Assembly (NCBI GenBank): GCA_016291905.1
Contig: JAEEZS010000031.1
Location: 62,001-126,000, forward strand
Direction of reading: 5' to 3'
Length of the DNA stretch: 64,000 bases
Source of the DNA: Bacteroidaceae bacterium
Lineage (GTDB): Bacteria; Bacteroidota; Bacteroidia; Bacteroidales; Bacteroidaceae
A model generated the notes under the pieces. That model saw only the letters and a program-made list of their open reading frames with translations. It was not told the origin of the DNA and did not search any database. Below are positions 52,031 through 61,132 of this stretch, one piece after another (within the stretch, counting starts at the first letter, position 1; every line of letters begins with the position of its first letter). A program made the position numbers and the translations under genes.

Positions 52031-52683
52031 TATTGTTTATTCTTTGTGTCTTTGTGGCTGGCATACCAGGCAATGAGTTTGCCCAGACCGATGAAGGCCA
52101 CAAGGGCGCCGATACCTATGCCGAGTTCGTCCATAATGATGCCGAGGAAGATAGCCAGGCCTGCGCCGACACAGATGTCGCGGATACCCTCGTTGCGCGT
52201 CTTGTAGTCGTCCTCAGTCATACGGTTGAGCGTTTCCTGCGGAATGGGCTGACCGGACGCGGCCATCCTTTCGTAGCTGCGGTACTTAGCTTTCTGTCCT
52301 TTATAGACAAAAAAGAAGATAAGGAAGAGCACGAGCAGAGGGAATACGAAAATCAAGAGGATGGGAATTAAGGCATACAGCCAGCCGAACTTCTCAAAGC
52401 TGTTGAAGATTTTTCTGAGCCCTTTGGGATGGCCGCCGAAGACGTCATCGAGGAAATCCTCAATGTCGTCATATTCAGCTGAGACCGAGTCGTTGAGGGT
52501 GATGGTTGTGCCACCATGGTTAAATTTCCAGGTACCAGTGCTTGAGGCAGTGTCTTCCTCCTCGCCTTCGATGGCGTTTACTACTAATGCGCTGTCCAGA
52601 TTGTTTTGCGCGATGATGAGGTTTGTCGGGGCAGAAAGGCCCATCAACAACGTTAGAAAAATAATTGCTTGCTTCATATTCAT
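52030..52683 (-). CDS. DUF6249-like membrane protein
   Basis: This 217-residue protein has a signal peptide (AIIFLTLLMGLSAPTNLIIA) and an acidic stretch (AIEGEEEDTASST). One strong membrane segment follows (LYALIPILLIFVFPLLVLFLIFFFVY), then a cytoplasmic or periplasmic loop and two weaker segments (GIRDICVGAGLAIFLGIIMDELGIGIGALVAFIGLG). This resembles the DUF6249 family that precedes ECF sigma genes in Bacteroidales. It is translationally coupled to the sigma gene. It could sense or transmit an envelope signal, but no function is established. It is the first gene of the run to folA. Confidence 0.7.
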   Translation of the reverse strand: MNMKQAIIFLTLLMGLSAPTNLIIAQNNLDSALVVNAIEGEEEDTASSTGTWKFNHGGTTITLNDSVSAEYDDIEDFLDDVFGGHPKGLRKIFNSFEKFGWLYALIPILLIFVFPLLVLFLIFFFVYKGQKAKYRSYERMAASGQPIPQETLNRMTEDDYKTRNEGIRDICVGAGLAIFLGIIMDELGIGIGALVAFIGLGKLIAWYASHKDTKNKQ

Positions 52684-52732
52684 GTTGTCTTTTTGGATTT
52701 TCTGTTTGTTAGACGTAAGGATTCTTTTGAAA

Positions 52733-52765
52733 GTTGCAAAAGTACGAAAAAAAGTTGTAAGTTTG
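52733..52765 (+). promoter_or_regulatory. Putative promoter for the RsmF-like gene
   Basis: GTTG (52733-52736) and TAAGTTTG (52758-52765) are 21 bp apart. A minus-strand -7 box (TACTTTTG, 52737-52744) for the sigma operon overlaps it, so the two may interfere. Confidence 0.5.
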
Positions 52766-52788
52766 CAGACTGAAACTTTGAAAAAGTC

Positions 52789-54201
52789 ATGGAGTGGCCC
52801 GTTTTGTTCGTAAAGAGATTATTTGAGTTGTTAGGAGAAGGGGCTGACGAGGTGTTAGCAGCCTTGGATCAGGAGCCCGTGGTAAGCCTGCGACTGAATC
52901 CCTTGAAATACCGGAAGATTACAGATAGTCTTCTTGTTGAAGGTACGACGATGCTGGGCGAGAAAGTACCTTGGGCAACGAATGGTTTCTATTTGGACGA
53001 GCGAAAGGCTTTTACGTTTGACCCTTTGTTCCATGCAGGATGTTACTATGTGCAGGAAGCGTCGTCGATGTTCTTGGAACAAGTGGTGCGGCAATATGTT
53101 TCGGAGTCCATGATGGTGCTTGACCTTTGTGCCGCTCCTGGTGGGAAATCAACGCTTCTGCGCTCAGTTTTGCCGGAGGGTAGCTTACTGGTTTCGAATG
53201 AGGTAATCCCTGCTAGGGCGCGGGTGTTGGTGGAGAATATGGTGAAGTGGGGACATCCCGATTGTGTTGTAACAAGTAGTGCTCCTGCCGATTTCGGCAC
53301 TATGTCTTCTTTTTTCGACATGGTTATCGCTGACGTCCCCTGCAGCGGTGAAGGAATGTTCCGTAAAGACTCTGTTGCCGTTGCAGAGTGGAGTGAGGCC
53401 AACGTGGAAACGTGCTGGCGCCGGAGCCGGGGGATCATTTCGGATTGTTGGGACTCGCTGAAGGAAGGAGGATTGCTGATTTATAGTACCTGCACTTTTA
53501 ATACGCTTGAGGATGAAGAAAATGTTCGTTGGATATGCGACGAATTTGGCGCAGAGGCGCTTCCGTTGAAGATATCTCCTGAATGGGGAATAACTGGAAA
53601 TTTGATGTCATCGGAGCATTTCCCAGTTTATCGTTTTTTGCCTGGACGGACTAGGGGAGAGGGCTTTTTCCTTGCCGTGTTGCGAAAACTATCTAGTCCT
53701 AGGTCTCAAATGGGTGGGAAAACGAAAGCCCGTTTCACTCAAAAGACTCAACCTGTACCTCAGGTGTGTAAAGGCTGGATCTGCGAAGCGAATTCCTTCG
53801 TTTGGAAAATGGAGAATAATGCAGTAAATGCTATTTCTGAACAGCATGAGGCAGCTTTTTCGGCTTTGATGCAGCATGTACATGTTTTGCATGGCGGGGT
53901 TAATGTAGCAGAACTTAAGGGGCGAGATGTCATTCCATCACCATCGTTGGCTCTTTCGTCGACTCTTCGTGGTGGGTCGTTTCCTGTAATTGAGGTTTCA
54001 TATTCCGATGCGCTGACTTATTTGCGAAAAGAGTCTTTGACCTTTCCCCCTGAGACTCCTCGCGGTTATATCCTTTTATGCTTTAGGGGTGTTCCGCTTG
54101 GGTTTCTGAAGAATGTAGGAAATCGTGCTAATAATCTTTACCCCTCGGAATGGCGTATTCGTACAACGCATCTCCCAGACGGGGAGGTTAGGGTGATTTA
54201 G
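52789..54201 (+). CDS. rsmF: RsmF/NOL1-family rRNA cytosine-C5 methyltransferase
   Basis: This 470-residue enzyme has an SAM-binding Rossmann domain: DLCAAPGGKSTLLRSVL near residue 112, ADVPCSGEGMFRKD with one catalytic cysteine near 185, and IYSTCTFNTLEDEENVRW with the nucleophilic cysteine near 234. A C-terminal PUA-like domain follows (HGGVNVAELKGRDVIPSPSLALS to PRGYILLCFRGVPLGFLKNVGNRANNLYP). This layout matches RsmF (YebU), which makes m5C in 16S rRNA. The symbol is by family; the exact site is not shown. Codon use is visibly more A/T-rich than in genes upstream of 49.8 kb. It stands alone with its own promoter. Confidence 0.85.
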   Translation: MEWPVLFVKRLFELLGEGADEVLAALDQEPVVSLRLNPLKYRKITDSLLVEGTTMLGEKVPWATNGFYLDERKAFTFDPLFHAGCYYVQEASSMFLEQVVRQYVSESMMVLDLCAAPGGKSTLLRSVLPEGSLLVSNEVIPARARVLVENMVKWGHPDCVVTSSAPADFGTMSSFFDMVIADVPCSGEGMFRKDSVAVAEWSEANVETCWRRSRGIISDCWDSLKEGGLLIYSTCTFNTLEDEENVRWICDEFGAEALPLKISPEWGITGNLMSSEHFPVYRFLPGRTRGEGFFLAVLRKLSSPRSQMGGKTKARFTQKTQPVPQVCKGWICEANSFVWKMENNAVNAISEQHEAAFSALMQHVHVLHGGVNVAELKGRDVIPSPSLALSSTLRGGSFPVIEVSYSDALTYLRKESLTFPPETPRGYILLCFRGVPLGFLKNVGNRANNLYPSEWRIRTTHLPDGEVRVI

Positions 54202-54255
54202 AAATTTCGCCCAGTCGCTTCGTTTCCTATAAAATCATAAAAGAAAGACATAGAT

Positions 54256-54286
54256 TTTGCCACGCCGTTTTTTTGTTATAGCTTTG
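54256..54286 (+). promoter_or_regulatory. Promoter for the 54.3-kb envelope gene
   Basis: TTTG (54256-54259) and TAGCTTTG (54279-54286) are 19 bp apart, an exact consensus match. The start codon is 24 bp downstream. Confidence 0.65.
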
Positions 54287-54309
54287 CAGCCGATTTAAAT
54301 TCTATAGGT

Positions 54310-55362
54310 ATGAAACGGATAATACTATCTTTTGTTTTTGGGCTTTTTGTCGTGTCTTCATTCGCGCGACTAAATATATTTACTAGAATGCAAATAGATT
54401 ACTATATGTTTACTCATCTGGATGTGTCGCTGACAGGGGGCTCGGACGGCATGGGCCTAGATTTGGCAACCCCTCTAGGTGATTATTTGCATCTACGCAC
54501 AGGGTTTTCTCTTATGCCTTATTTTGAAAAGACATTGAGTTACCCAGCCAGTATGGGTGATATGATTTCGCAGGAACGTTATGATCAGCTGAGCGGTGTG
54601 TTTCAGCAGGTTACAGGCTGTCAGTTAGTGGATCGCGTTGATATGGTTGCTCGTCCGACGTTTGCTAATTATAAATTATTAATGGATGTTTACCCTTTTG
54701 AAAAGAAGAATTTCTATTTTTCAGCAGGCGTGTACGTAGGCAACTCAACCATCGCTAAGGTAAGCAGCACGGCTGAGGCTGTCCCGACGATGATGGCATT
54801 GAATATCTTTAATCGTATGATTGATTGTGCTATCGGAGAAGATGGTGAAGGCGGCGGAACGTTCATCGAATATGGGGATTTTAGCCTCGCGCTTAATCCT
54901 GAAATTGAGGATAAACTTTATAATTTGTCAATTGAAAGAACAAAGGAGTACGTGAAGGATTTCGATGATTTATCTTTTGAGGAACAAACTGCACTTCTTC
55001 ATCAGTATGGGAAATACAGCGTTCAACTTGGGAATCGTGTTTCTGATGGTAGCCCTTATTTGCTTTCACCAGATGAACATGGTATGATAACGATGGAAGT
55101 CAAGACCAATCAATATAAACCTTATTTTGGGCTTGGATACGGAGGCTCATTATCTAGGAAAAGTGATTCGTATCGAATCTCTTTCGAGTGTGGTGCCATG
55201 TATTGGGGTGATTCGCCAAAGATTATCATGCACGACGGCACGGATATTATGCATGATGTGACCAACCTAAATGGTAAAATCGGAGAGTATTGCGATATCG
55301 CTCGGCGCTTTCAGGTTTTTCCTATTGTAAATCTTCGTCTGACTCACCGTTTTTTCTTGTGA
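54310..55362 (+). CDS. Envelope protein of unknown function, barrel-like
   Basis: This 350-residue protein has a signal peptide (MKRIILSFVFGLFVVSSFA). It shows repeated amphipathic strands with glycines and aromatics (YYMFTHLDVSLTGGSDGMGLDLATPLGDYLHLRTGFSLMPYF; NFYFSAGVYVGNSTIAKV; YKPYFGLGYGGSLSRKSDSYRISFECGAMYWG) and ends in IVNLRLTHRFFL, a terminal Phe-rich strand typical of outer-membrane barrels. A charged non-barrel stretch (LSIERTKEYVKDFDDLSFEEQTALLHQ) lies in the middle. I do not recognise a family. It has its own promoter and terminator, so it is probably a single-gene transcript. An outer-membrane location is inferred. Confidence 0.7.
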   Translation: MKRIILSFVFGLFVVSSFARLNIFTRMQIDYYMFTHLDVSLTGGSDGMGLDLATPLGDYLHLRTGFSLMPYFEKTLSYPASMGDMISQERYDQLSGVFQQVTGCQLVDRVDMVARPTFANYKLLMDVYPFEKKNFYFSAGVYVGNSTIAKVSSTAEAVPTMMALNIFNRMIDCAIGEDGEGGGTFIEYGDFSLALNPEIEDKLYNLSIERTKEYVKDFDDLSFEEQTALLHQYGKYSVQLGNRVSDGSPYLLSPDEHGMITMEVKTNQYKPYFGLGYGGSLSRKSDSYRISFECGAMYWGDSPKIIMHDGTDIMHDVTNLNGKIGEYCDIARRFQVFPIVNLRLTHRFFL

Positions 55363-55372
55363 TATAAATGAA

Positions 55373-55405
55373 AAAAGAGACCGTCGGAATGGTCTCTTTT
55401 CTTTG
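55373..55405. terminator. Bidirectional terminator
   Basis: AAAAGAGACC (55373-55382) pairs with GGTCTCTTTT (55391-55400), flanked by an A-run and a T-rich tail. It serves both the 54.3-kb gene and the convergent 55.4-kb gene. Confidence 0.8.
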
Positions 55406-55418
55406 TCTATTAATTCTT

Positions 55419-57086
55419 TTAGAAGATGGTTTTTCGTCCGTTGACAATGTAGATACCTTTTAGCTTGGAGGTGTCCTTAATTTTGCGTCCAAGTAGGTCA
55501 TAGACTTCGACATTATCTGATATGATAGCATTTTGAATGCCAGAGTCAGGTTTGACGGTAACTCGTAGCACGACGGATTTGGCTGCTTTGTAATTACCAT
55601 TCCCTTCCTGTATCAGCTTAATTGTAGTGGAGCCAGGCATCAGTCCAGTAATAGCTAAGGTGCTAAAATCTTTAATTTTGACGCTTGCGATAAGATTGTT
55701 GTCAACTATAGCTGTAATGGGAAGATTACTTGTGGCATAGGCGGAGACAAAAACTTCCTTTGAAACTTCCACTTCAATGCCGTAGCCGACCTCCTCACAC
55801 TCAATTGACTGGGAAGCTTGTGTAATGGTAAGGGTACCGTCAATATAAATAAACACGCATTTGTCCATTACAGCGCCAGATGCGGTAATAGTATACTTGC
55901 CTACGTCGCTAAACTTTCCAGCTTCAGTGGTTAGTTCAGGTTGTGCTGCCAGCGTCTCAATAGAAACACCTTCTGGAGCGTTTTCTAGTGTATAGGTGAA
56001 TTCTGGATTATCTTCTCCATAGGTCTTTGTCGCATTGTTGACACGGACTGTAACTGTATCACGCTTGTTCTCTTCTATAGCGGCGAGGAATGCTTCGTAT
56101 TCGCTGTTTGTCATGATTTTCAGCTCATCTGGAGCGTTGGCAGGGACTGGAAGATACGCCTTGTTTGCAGGTATATAGTTTATGTCTGATTTTTTAAAAC
56201 CAATACTGCCGTCTTTAAGCTGTCCCAATACACGCATAGTTGTTGCATTGTAGCTGGTACGATTGGCATGAGTGCCTTTTTCCAGATCGAAGTAAACACC
56301 TCTTAATAGATTGTCTGATGCAGCTTTTGCATTACTGGTGTGTATGTCAATACGGTTCGTGCTTGGAGTATTCGTGGCGCAAGCGATGATAATAGGCATG
56401 GTTGCTGGAATATCACCCGTAACCTCCTTCCATACCGCAATACCATATTGGCTGTCTATAGCACAGATGTAATAGGCTTTCATGCCTTCTGAATAGAAGG
56501 AGAATGGGAAGGATGCGTAGAAGGTTGAGAAATAATTCTTGTCATTACCTAATTCAGGCTTAATTCCAAAGTATTTGCCATCTTCTTGATTCATGGGATG
56601 AATCCACCATTCACGTGTTTTAGTTTCTTTAGGATCGAGTACGCCTATTTCTTCAAAGTGCCCTTCTTCTCCATTAACAAGATAATATTCGTCTGCTACG
56701 TATGCTGTCTGGCCATAGGCTGAGGCAAAAGCATGATAGGTTCCTCCCTTTCGCGTTTCCTTTATTTGACTATAGTGGCCGATGATTTCATATACACCTG
56801 TTCCTTGTGCTTTCAGGTCATAGCGTGCGGTTCCATTGTTGTCGTATTTCTTGATAAAAATCACAGTACCTGGATCAGAAACAACATTTTCAAAGTCCCT
56901 TATGGTACGAACGGCACCTAAGTCAGCAGTAGCTGCTTGTATGTTAAGACTGCCTCGGTTATCTGCGATTTTGACATATCTCCCTGTGACAACATTTTGC
57001 ACTCTATAGAAGCCATCCCCTTTTAATTGTGCTTGGGCTATTAGAGTGATAAATGATAGGAGGGCGAAAAGTAAAGATTTTCTCAT
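55419..57086 (-). CDS. Secreted protein with MBG-type domain and sorting-type C-terminus
   Basis: This 555-residue protein has a signal peptide (SLLFALLSFITLIAQAQ). An N-terminal domain follows (GDGFYRVQNVVTGRYVKIAD) of the kind often seen at the start of Prevotella secreted proteins. Around residues 340-430 there is an MBG-like domain (VRVNNATKTYGEDNPEFTYTLENAP to GKYTITASGAVMDKCVFIYIDGTLTITQ). The C-terminus VEVYDLLGRKIKDTSKLKGIYIVNGRKTIF is the usual type IX sorting-domain pattern. It is therefore predicted to be secreted to the surface. Function is unknown. It lies 98 bp downstream of the OmpA gene, across a terminator, so it may have separate transcription. Confidence 0.75.
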   Translation of the reverse strand: MRKSLLFALLSFITLIAQAQLKGDGFYRVQNVVTGRYVKIADNRGSLNIQAATADLGAVRTIRDFENVVSDPGTVIFIKKYDNNGTARYDLKAQGTGVYEIIGHYSQIKETRKGGTYHAFASAYGQTAYVADEYYLVNGEEGHFEEIGVLDPKETKTREWWIHPMNQEDGKYFGIKPELGNDKNYFSTFYASFPFSFYSEGMKAYYICAIDSQYGIAVWKEVTGDIPATMPIIIACATNTPSTNRIDIHTSNAKAASDNLLRGVYFDLEKGTHANRTSYNATTMRVLGQLKDGSIGFKKSDINYIPANKAYLPVPANAPDELKIMTNSEYEAFLAAIEENKRDTVTVRVNNATKTYGEDNPEFTYTLENAPEGVSIETLAAQPELTTEAGKFSDVGKYTITASGAVMDKCVFIYIDGTLTITQASQSIECEEVGYGIEVEVSKEVFVSAYATSNLPITAIVDNNLIASVKIKDFSTLAITGLMPGSTTIKLIQEGNGNYKAAKSVVLRVTVKPDSGIQNAIISDNVEVYDLLGRKIKDTSKLKGIYIVNGRKTIF

Positions 57087-57103
57087 TTATTCTTTCATTG
57101 TAA

Positions 57104-57151
57104 AAAGATTCTGCCCTATTCCCTATCTAAAAATAGAAGGAAATAGGGCAG
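57104..57151 (-). terminator. Terminator after the OmpA gene
   Basis: On the minus strand the stem CTGCCCTATT/AATAGGGCAG (57151-57142 with 57120-57111) is followed by AATCTTTTTAC. It would end the lipoprotein-OmpA transcript. Confidence 0.65.
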
Positions 57152-57184
57152 ATAGATTAGAACTTATCTATTTGATATAGTCTC

Positions 57185-58306
57185 TTATTCAGCAATACAG
57201 ATGGTGACGCGGTTCTTGTCGTTCTCCTGGAACGGCTGGACACGTGAGCCGTGGCTCTCGTAGGAGATGCGGTCTGTGGAGATTCCATATTTCTGAACGA
57301 GAACGTTCATAACCTTTTCAGCACGCTGTGCAGCCAGACGGTCGTTGATCTTGTTGTTGCCCGTACCAGCATCAGCATAGCCAGAGAGAGAAACCTTTGA
57401 TTCGGGATACTTCTTCATGTAGTCGGCGATGTCCTGAACTTTGACGCCTTCGACTTCAGAGATAACAGTACTGTTAATCTTGAAGAATACATCACGACGG
57501 ATCGGCTCACGAACAACTTTAACAACCTCCACGGGCTTCTCAACGATCTTTTCAACAACCTTCTCTTCTGCATTGGTCACAGGAGCGGGAACAGCGATGA
57601 CGCGAGTTGTGTAGGTGTCGCCAAGGTTAATCTTGATGCCAGCAAGAGCATTGAAGTACCAGTCGGTGTTGCCTGCACGCTTGGAGTTATACTTGTCGCT
57701 CAATGTGTTGGCAGCAAGTTCAATGCCAAGGCTGATTGCGTCGCTGAGACGGAAGTCAACCGTTGTGCCAAAGCGGCCAACAAGGTGAGCCTTCGTTCCG
57801 TTCCAAAGGTATGCAAGAGGATCGTAGGTGGCGGTTGCACCGGGCACTTTTGTCATAGCGGCAACAAGATTCGTCTTGGCGTTGGCTGCTTCATCGTTCT
57901 TGAAACCAACGTTTGCGCCCAGACCAGCGAAAACGCCGAAGGAGCAGACGCGGTCGTACTTGTAACCACAGAACCAGTTGCTGAGATTAACGGTCAAGTC
58001 AAGAGCGGGAGCAACATAGTTCCATTTCCAGACTTCCTTTGTGTTATTAATGATAGAACCACCTTTGCTCTGCCATCCGTTAACGGAGAAACGAGTGCCG
58101 ACAACAGGAGTGAACTGATAGCCGAGACCTAACTGAGCGTTGAGAGAATTGAGTTCGCCGAAGCTGACCTCACCAAGAGTATGCTGGCCACCAAACTGAC
58201 CTTGAATATACCAGTGCGGTGCGAAATCATAAGCGATTTCCTGAGCGGATACGGAGGCGGCACCCAGCAGCATCATGCTGTATAATATAGCTTTTTTAAG
58301 TTTCAT
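57185..58306 (-). CDS. OmpA family outer-membrane protein
   Basis: This 373-residue protein has a signal peptide (AILYSMMLLGAASVSAQE). The N-terminal barrel covers about residues 22-230 (YDFAPHWYIQGQFGGQHTLGEV; LGYQFTPVVGTRFSVNGWQSKGG; NLSNWFCGYKYDRVCSFGVFAGLGANVG). A linker rich in Val, Glu and Lys follows. The C-terminal OmpA/MotB domain has SKVSLSGYADAGTGNNKINDRLAAQRAEKVMNVLVQKYGI and ESHGSRVQPF, which bind peptidoglycan. It probably tethers the outer membrane to the wall. It is 60 bp downstream of the coiled-coil lipoprotein gene and likely shares its transcript. Confidence 0.92.
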   Translation of the reverse strand: MKLKKAILYSMMLLGAASVSAQEIAYDFAPHWYIQGQFGGQHTLGEVSFGELNSLNAQLGLGYQFTPVVGTRFSVNGWQSKGGSIINNTKEVWKWNYVAPALDLTVNLSNWFCGYKYDRVCSFGVFAGLGANVGFKNDEAANAKTNLVAAMTKVPGATATYDPLAYLWNGTKAHLVGRFGTTVDFRLSDAISLGIELAANTLSDKYNSKRAGNTDWYFNALAGIKINLGDTYTTRVIAVPAPVTNAEEKVVEKIVEKPVEVVKVVREPIRRDVFFKINSTVISEVEGVKVQDIADYMKKYPESKVSLSGYADAGTGNNKINDRLAAQRAEKVMNVLVQKYGISTDRISYESHGSRVQPFQENDKNRVTICIAE

Positions 58307-58366
58307 AATCCTTATTATTATTAAAATGTTGATAATCCGTTAATGCTGTCTGATGAATTATGGTCT

Positions 58367-60892
58367 TTACTTAACGCGAACATAGAACTTCTTAGCAACG
58401 TTGTAGCCATTGTAGTCAACAGCGGCATAGGTGATCTCGTAGATGTAGCCTTCCTTGTGAGCAGGATCCGGAGCAAATACGATACCAGTCTGTTTGCCGG
58501 GGATAACCGTGTTCATATAGTTGCCTTCCTTATTTACATACTGAGCAAGAGCCAGACAGGTTGCATCACCACCCTGAGCACTAGCACTAAAGTCGGGAGC
58601 AATAACATTGGTTACGGCAACAAACTTCTGGAATGCAGGAGCGAGGATTTCTGCAGTATAAGAAGTGGGGATGAGCTCAATAGCGTTTCCGGTACCAAAC
58701 TTGAACTCAGTAGGAATAGCGGCAGACATACTCATGTGATGGTATGCTCCTTCGTTTTCGTATGCCAAGAACGGCTGCAGGAGGTTGTTGGGATTCTGGA
58801 GATAAAAGTTAATCTTCTTGATGACCTTGTTGACTTTGCTGATAACCTTATTGTTAATCTTGTCCTCGGCTTTTTCCACATTTTCCTCCACCTGATCCTT
58901 AATCTGGTCAATGAGCTTGTTTATATCGCCGCTAAGATCTGCATGGGCAGCATCCATCTTTTCGATAAGACCATTCAGTCCGTCAAGACCTTCGACAACA
59001 TATGTTTTACCATCGATCGTTACATATAAATCGCCGACGGTATAATCAATCGTGCCTACGGATGAGTAAGAGAGCTTCAGGTCAACATCGATGTTCAACG
59101 CACCAATTGGGGTGATGCACGGGCCTTCTGTGTCAGCAAGGAAATTGAAGGACAGGGCAGGGATAGCGGTGGCTGCGATGCCGTAGTTAGAATAGACCTT
59201 ATGGTCGCCAAGGGTGTCTGACCACTCAACTTTCACACCATTACGAACGAGGACATCTTCCAGCTCATCCTGAAGCGTGTAGTAGATGTTCGTGAGGTCA
59301 ATGTTTTTCTCTTTGAGAATCTGTTTGGCAAGTGGCTTAAGATCATTTATGTCGAAGTTTGGCTTAACATCTTCAACCTTTGAAGGATCGAGGGTAGCCT
59401 TAGCTTCGTAGAAGCCGTTGTAAACGCGCTCTGCTCTGCTGACGCCAAAAGTGAGAACTTTGTTGCTTGGGGTAATTGGACTCAAGGTGATACCAGACTC
59501 CTTATCACGGCTATTAACAAGTATCGGAGTAATACCGGAGAAGTCAACCTCGGCGGGGTTAATCGTGAGGTAAAGAGTACCGGCGTTGCCTTCGCTCTCA
59601 TCCATGATGTATTTGTCATAGGTTGTCTTGGTAACGATGCCTTTTCCTCCAAGGACTTCAAAAGCTTTGTCTGAGATAACCTGATTGCTGAACACATAGC
59701 TTGCATTTCTATCGGAGGGGAAGTATACATCTCCACTGCCGCCATTTGCTGCAGGCTCACCATAGAATGCTGCGAGGATGTTAGACTGCATACCAACGGG
59801 GACTGCAAAGTAACCAAAGACAGGACTATTGGTAGCCTGCAATTCAATGCTCGTAATCTTGTTTTTCATAGCGTCTGTTGTGGCATCAAACAATTTCTTA
59901 AACTCGTCAAGGTCATCCTGAACGGCCTTAATCTTGTTTTCAAGACCATTGACGATAGGAGTCAGATAATCCTGAACATCTTTCATCGTCAACGCGTTTT
60001 TAGCAAGATTATTAATCTGCTCCTGCAGGCTAGCGAGAGCCTCGTTGACAACCTTTAGGGCATTGTCGTACTTTTGTTTGGCGTCAGCAAGATCTTTTGC
60101 ATTCTTTTCGATGGCTTTCTGGGCTTTCTCAAGGTCTTCCTTAATCTGTTTGATGGCATCTTCGTTGTTTTTAATGCGATCAAGAGCCTTGTTCAAAGCA
60201 TCATTAAGGACATCGATACGGACGGAGTCGCGAACAGCCATAGCTAAAGCTTCGGCAGCATCTTTTTCTACCTGAGTCATTCTGTTCTCAAGAGAGATGA
60301 CTCTCTTGGTGAGATCGTTGACGACAGCTGTGTCAGCCTTGCCGTTTGCCAAATCGTAAGCTTGCTGTGCCAAAGCAGCAGCATTCAGGGCAGCGGTGTT
60401 GGCTTTGTCAATAGCTGTAGCCAAATCAATGGAATCCTGATGTTCTTTAGCTGCCAGTTTGGCCAAGTCACCTGCCAAGTTGTTGATGGCGGTCTGGAGG
60501 AGGGCATCAGCAGCAAGCATATCAGCTAAATTAGCTTTTGTTTGCTCTAAATTGGCGATGGAATCGCGAATGCCTTGGAGATCAACGGGCTTGCACTCGC
60601 AGGATTTAATTCTTGCTAACTTTTCCTCAAGTTCTGCCGTGACCTTAGCTAGACTGTCTCTGGCTGCCTGAAGTTCTTCTTTTGTAGCACTGTTTTTCTT
60701 CAAATTCTCCACATCGGCTTTCAATGCGGCGAGTTGTTGAGATTGGAGCGTACTCAGAAGGTAATTTGCATCGTCAATCTGACCTTGCAATTCTGCAATG
60801 TAGTCAGATTCGTAATCCTTACAGGATACTAATGCGCTCATGGCAAAAAATGTAACTGCCAAAAGCAATCCATTAATGATTTTCTTTCTCAT
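58367..60892 (-). CDS. Large coiled-coil lipoprotein (PL29 N-terminal-like)
   Basis: This 841-residue lipoprotein begins MRKKIINGLLLAVTFFAMSALVSCKDYESDY (lipobox VSC). Residues ~30-345 are a long coiled coil of heptads rich in Ala, Leu, Lys, Asp and Glu (ELQGQIDDANYLLSTLQSQQLAALKADVENLKKN; KQIKEDLEKAQKAIEKNAKDLADAKQKYDNAL). About 500 residues of globular, beta-rich sequence follow, with a second short coiled coil (LIDQIKDQVEENVEKAEDKINNKVISKVNKVIKK). The pattern matches Bacteroidota proteins annotated with a PL29-lyase-type N-terminal domain; lyase activity itself is not supported. It is probably a surface stalk protein. It sits upstream of OmpA on the same strand. A -7-like box (TAATTTTG, 60987-60994 reverse) lies upstream, but no clear -33 box. 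Confidence 0.75.
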   Translation of the reverse strand: MRKKIINGLLLAVTFFAMSALVSCKDYESDYIAELQGQIDDANYLLSTLQSQQLAALKADVENLKKNSATKEELQAARDSLAKVTAELEEKLARIKSCECKPVDLQGIRDSIANLEQTKANLADMLAADALLQTAINNLAGDLAKLAAKEHQDSIDLATAIDKANTAALNAAALAQQAYDLANGKADTAVVNDLTKRVISLENRMTQVEKDAAEALAMAVRDSVRIDVLNDALNKALDRIKNNEDAIKQIKEDLEKAQKAIEKNAKDLADAKQKYDNALKVVNEALASLQEQINNLAKNALTMKDVQDYLTPIVNGLENKIKAVQDDLDEFKKLFDATTDAMKNKITSIELQATNSPVFGYFAVPVGMQSNILAAFYGEPAANGGSGDVYFPSDRNASYVFSNQVISDKAFEVLGGKGIVTKTTYDKYIMDESEGNAGTLYLTINPAEVDFSGITPILVNSRDKESGITLSPITPSNKVLTFGVSRAERVYNGFYEAKATLDPSKVEDVKPNFDINDLKPLAKQILKEKNIDLTNIYYTLQDELEDVLVRNGVKVEWSDTLGDHKVYSNYGIAATAIPALSFNFLADTEGPCITPIGALNIDVDLKLSYSSVGTIDYTVGDLYVTIDGKTYVVEGLDGLNGLIEKMDAAHADLSGDINKLIDQIKDQVEENVEKAEDKINNKVISKVNKVIKKINFYLQNPNNLLQPFLAYENEGAYHHMSMSAAIPTEFKFGTGNAIELIPTSYTAEILAPAFQKFVAVTNVIAPDFSASAQGGDATCLALAQYVNKEGNYMNTVIPGKQTGIVFAPDPAHKEGYIYEITYAAVDYNGYNVAKKFYVRVK

Positions 60893-61132
60893 TTTTAAAT
60901 GATTTTAATGATGAAACTTAAGTTATTTATAAATTTTTATTTAATTTTCTATTATTACTATGAATATACTCTCTCACAAATCGGTGCAAAATTAGTTGTT
61001 TTTTTCTTTCGTGGACTAATAGTATTGTTAAAATATATTAAAATGACGCTAAAAATGCACTTTTTTTCAAGTCTGGATAGAAAAAGGCCTTTTTTGTGGC
61101 GTTTTGTAAAGTTAGAAATAGGCATTGAAAAG

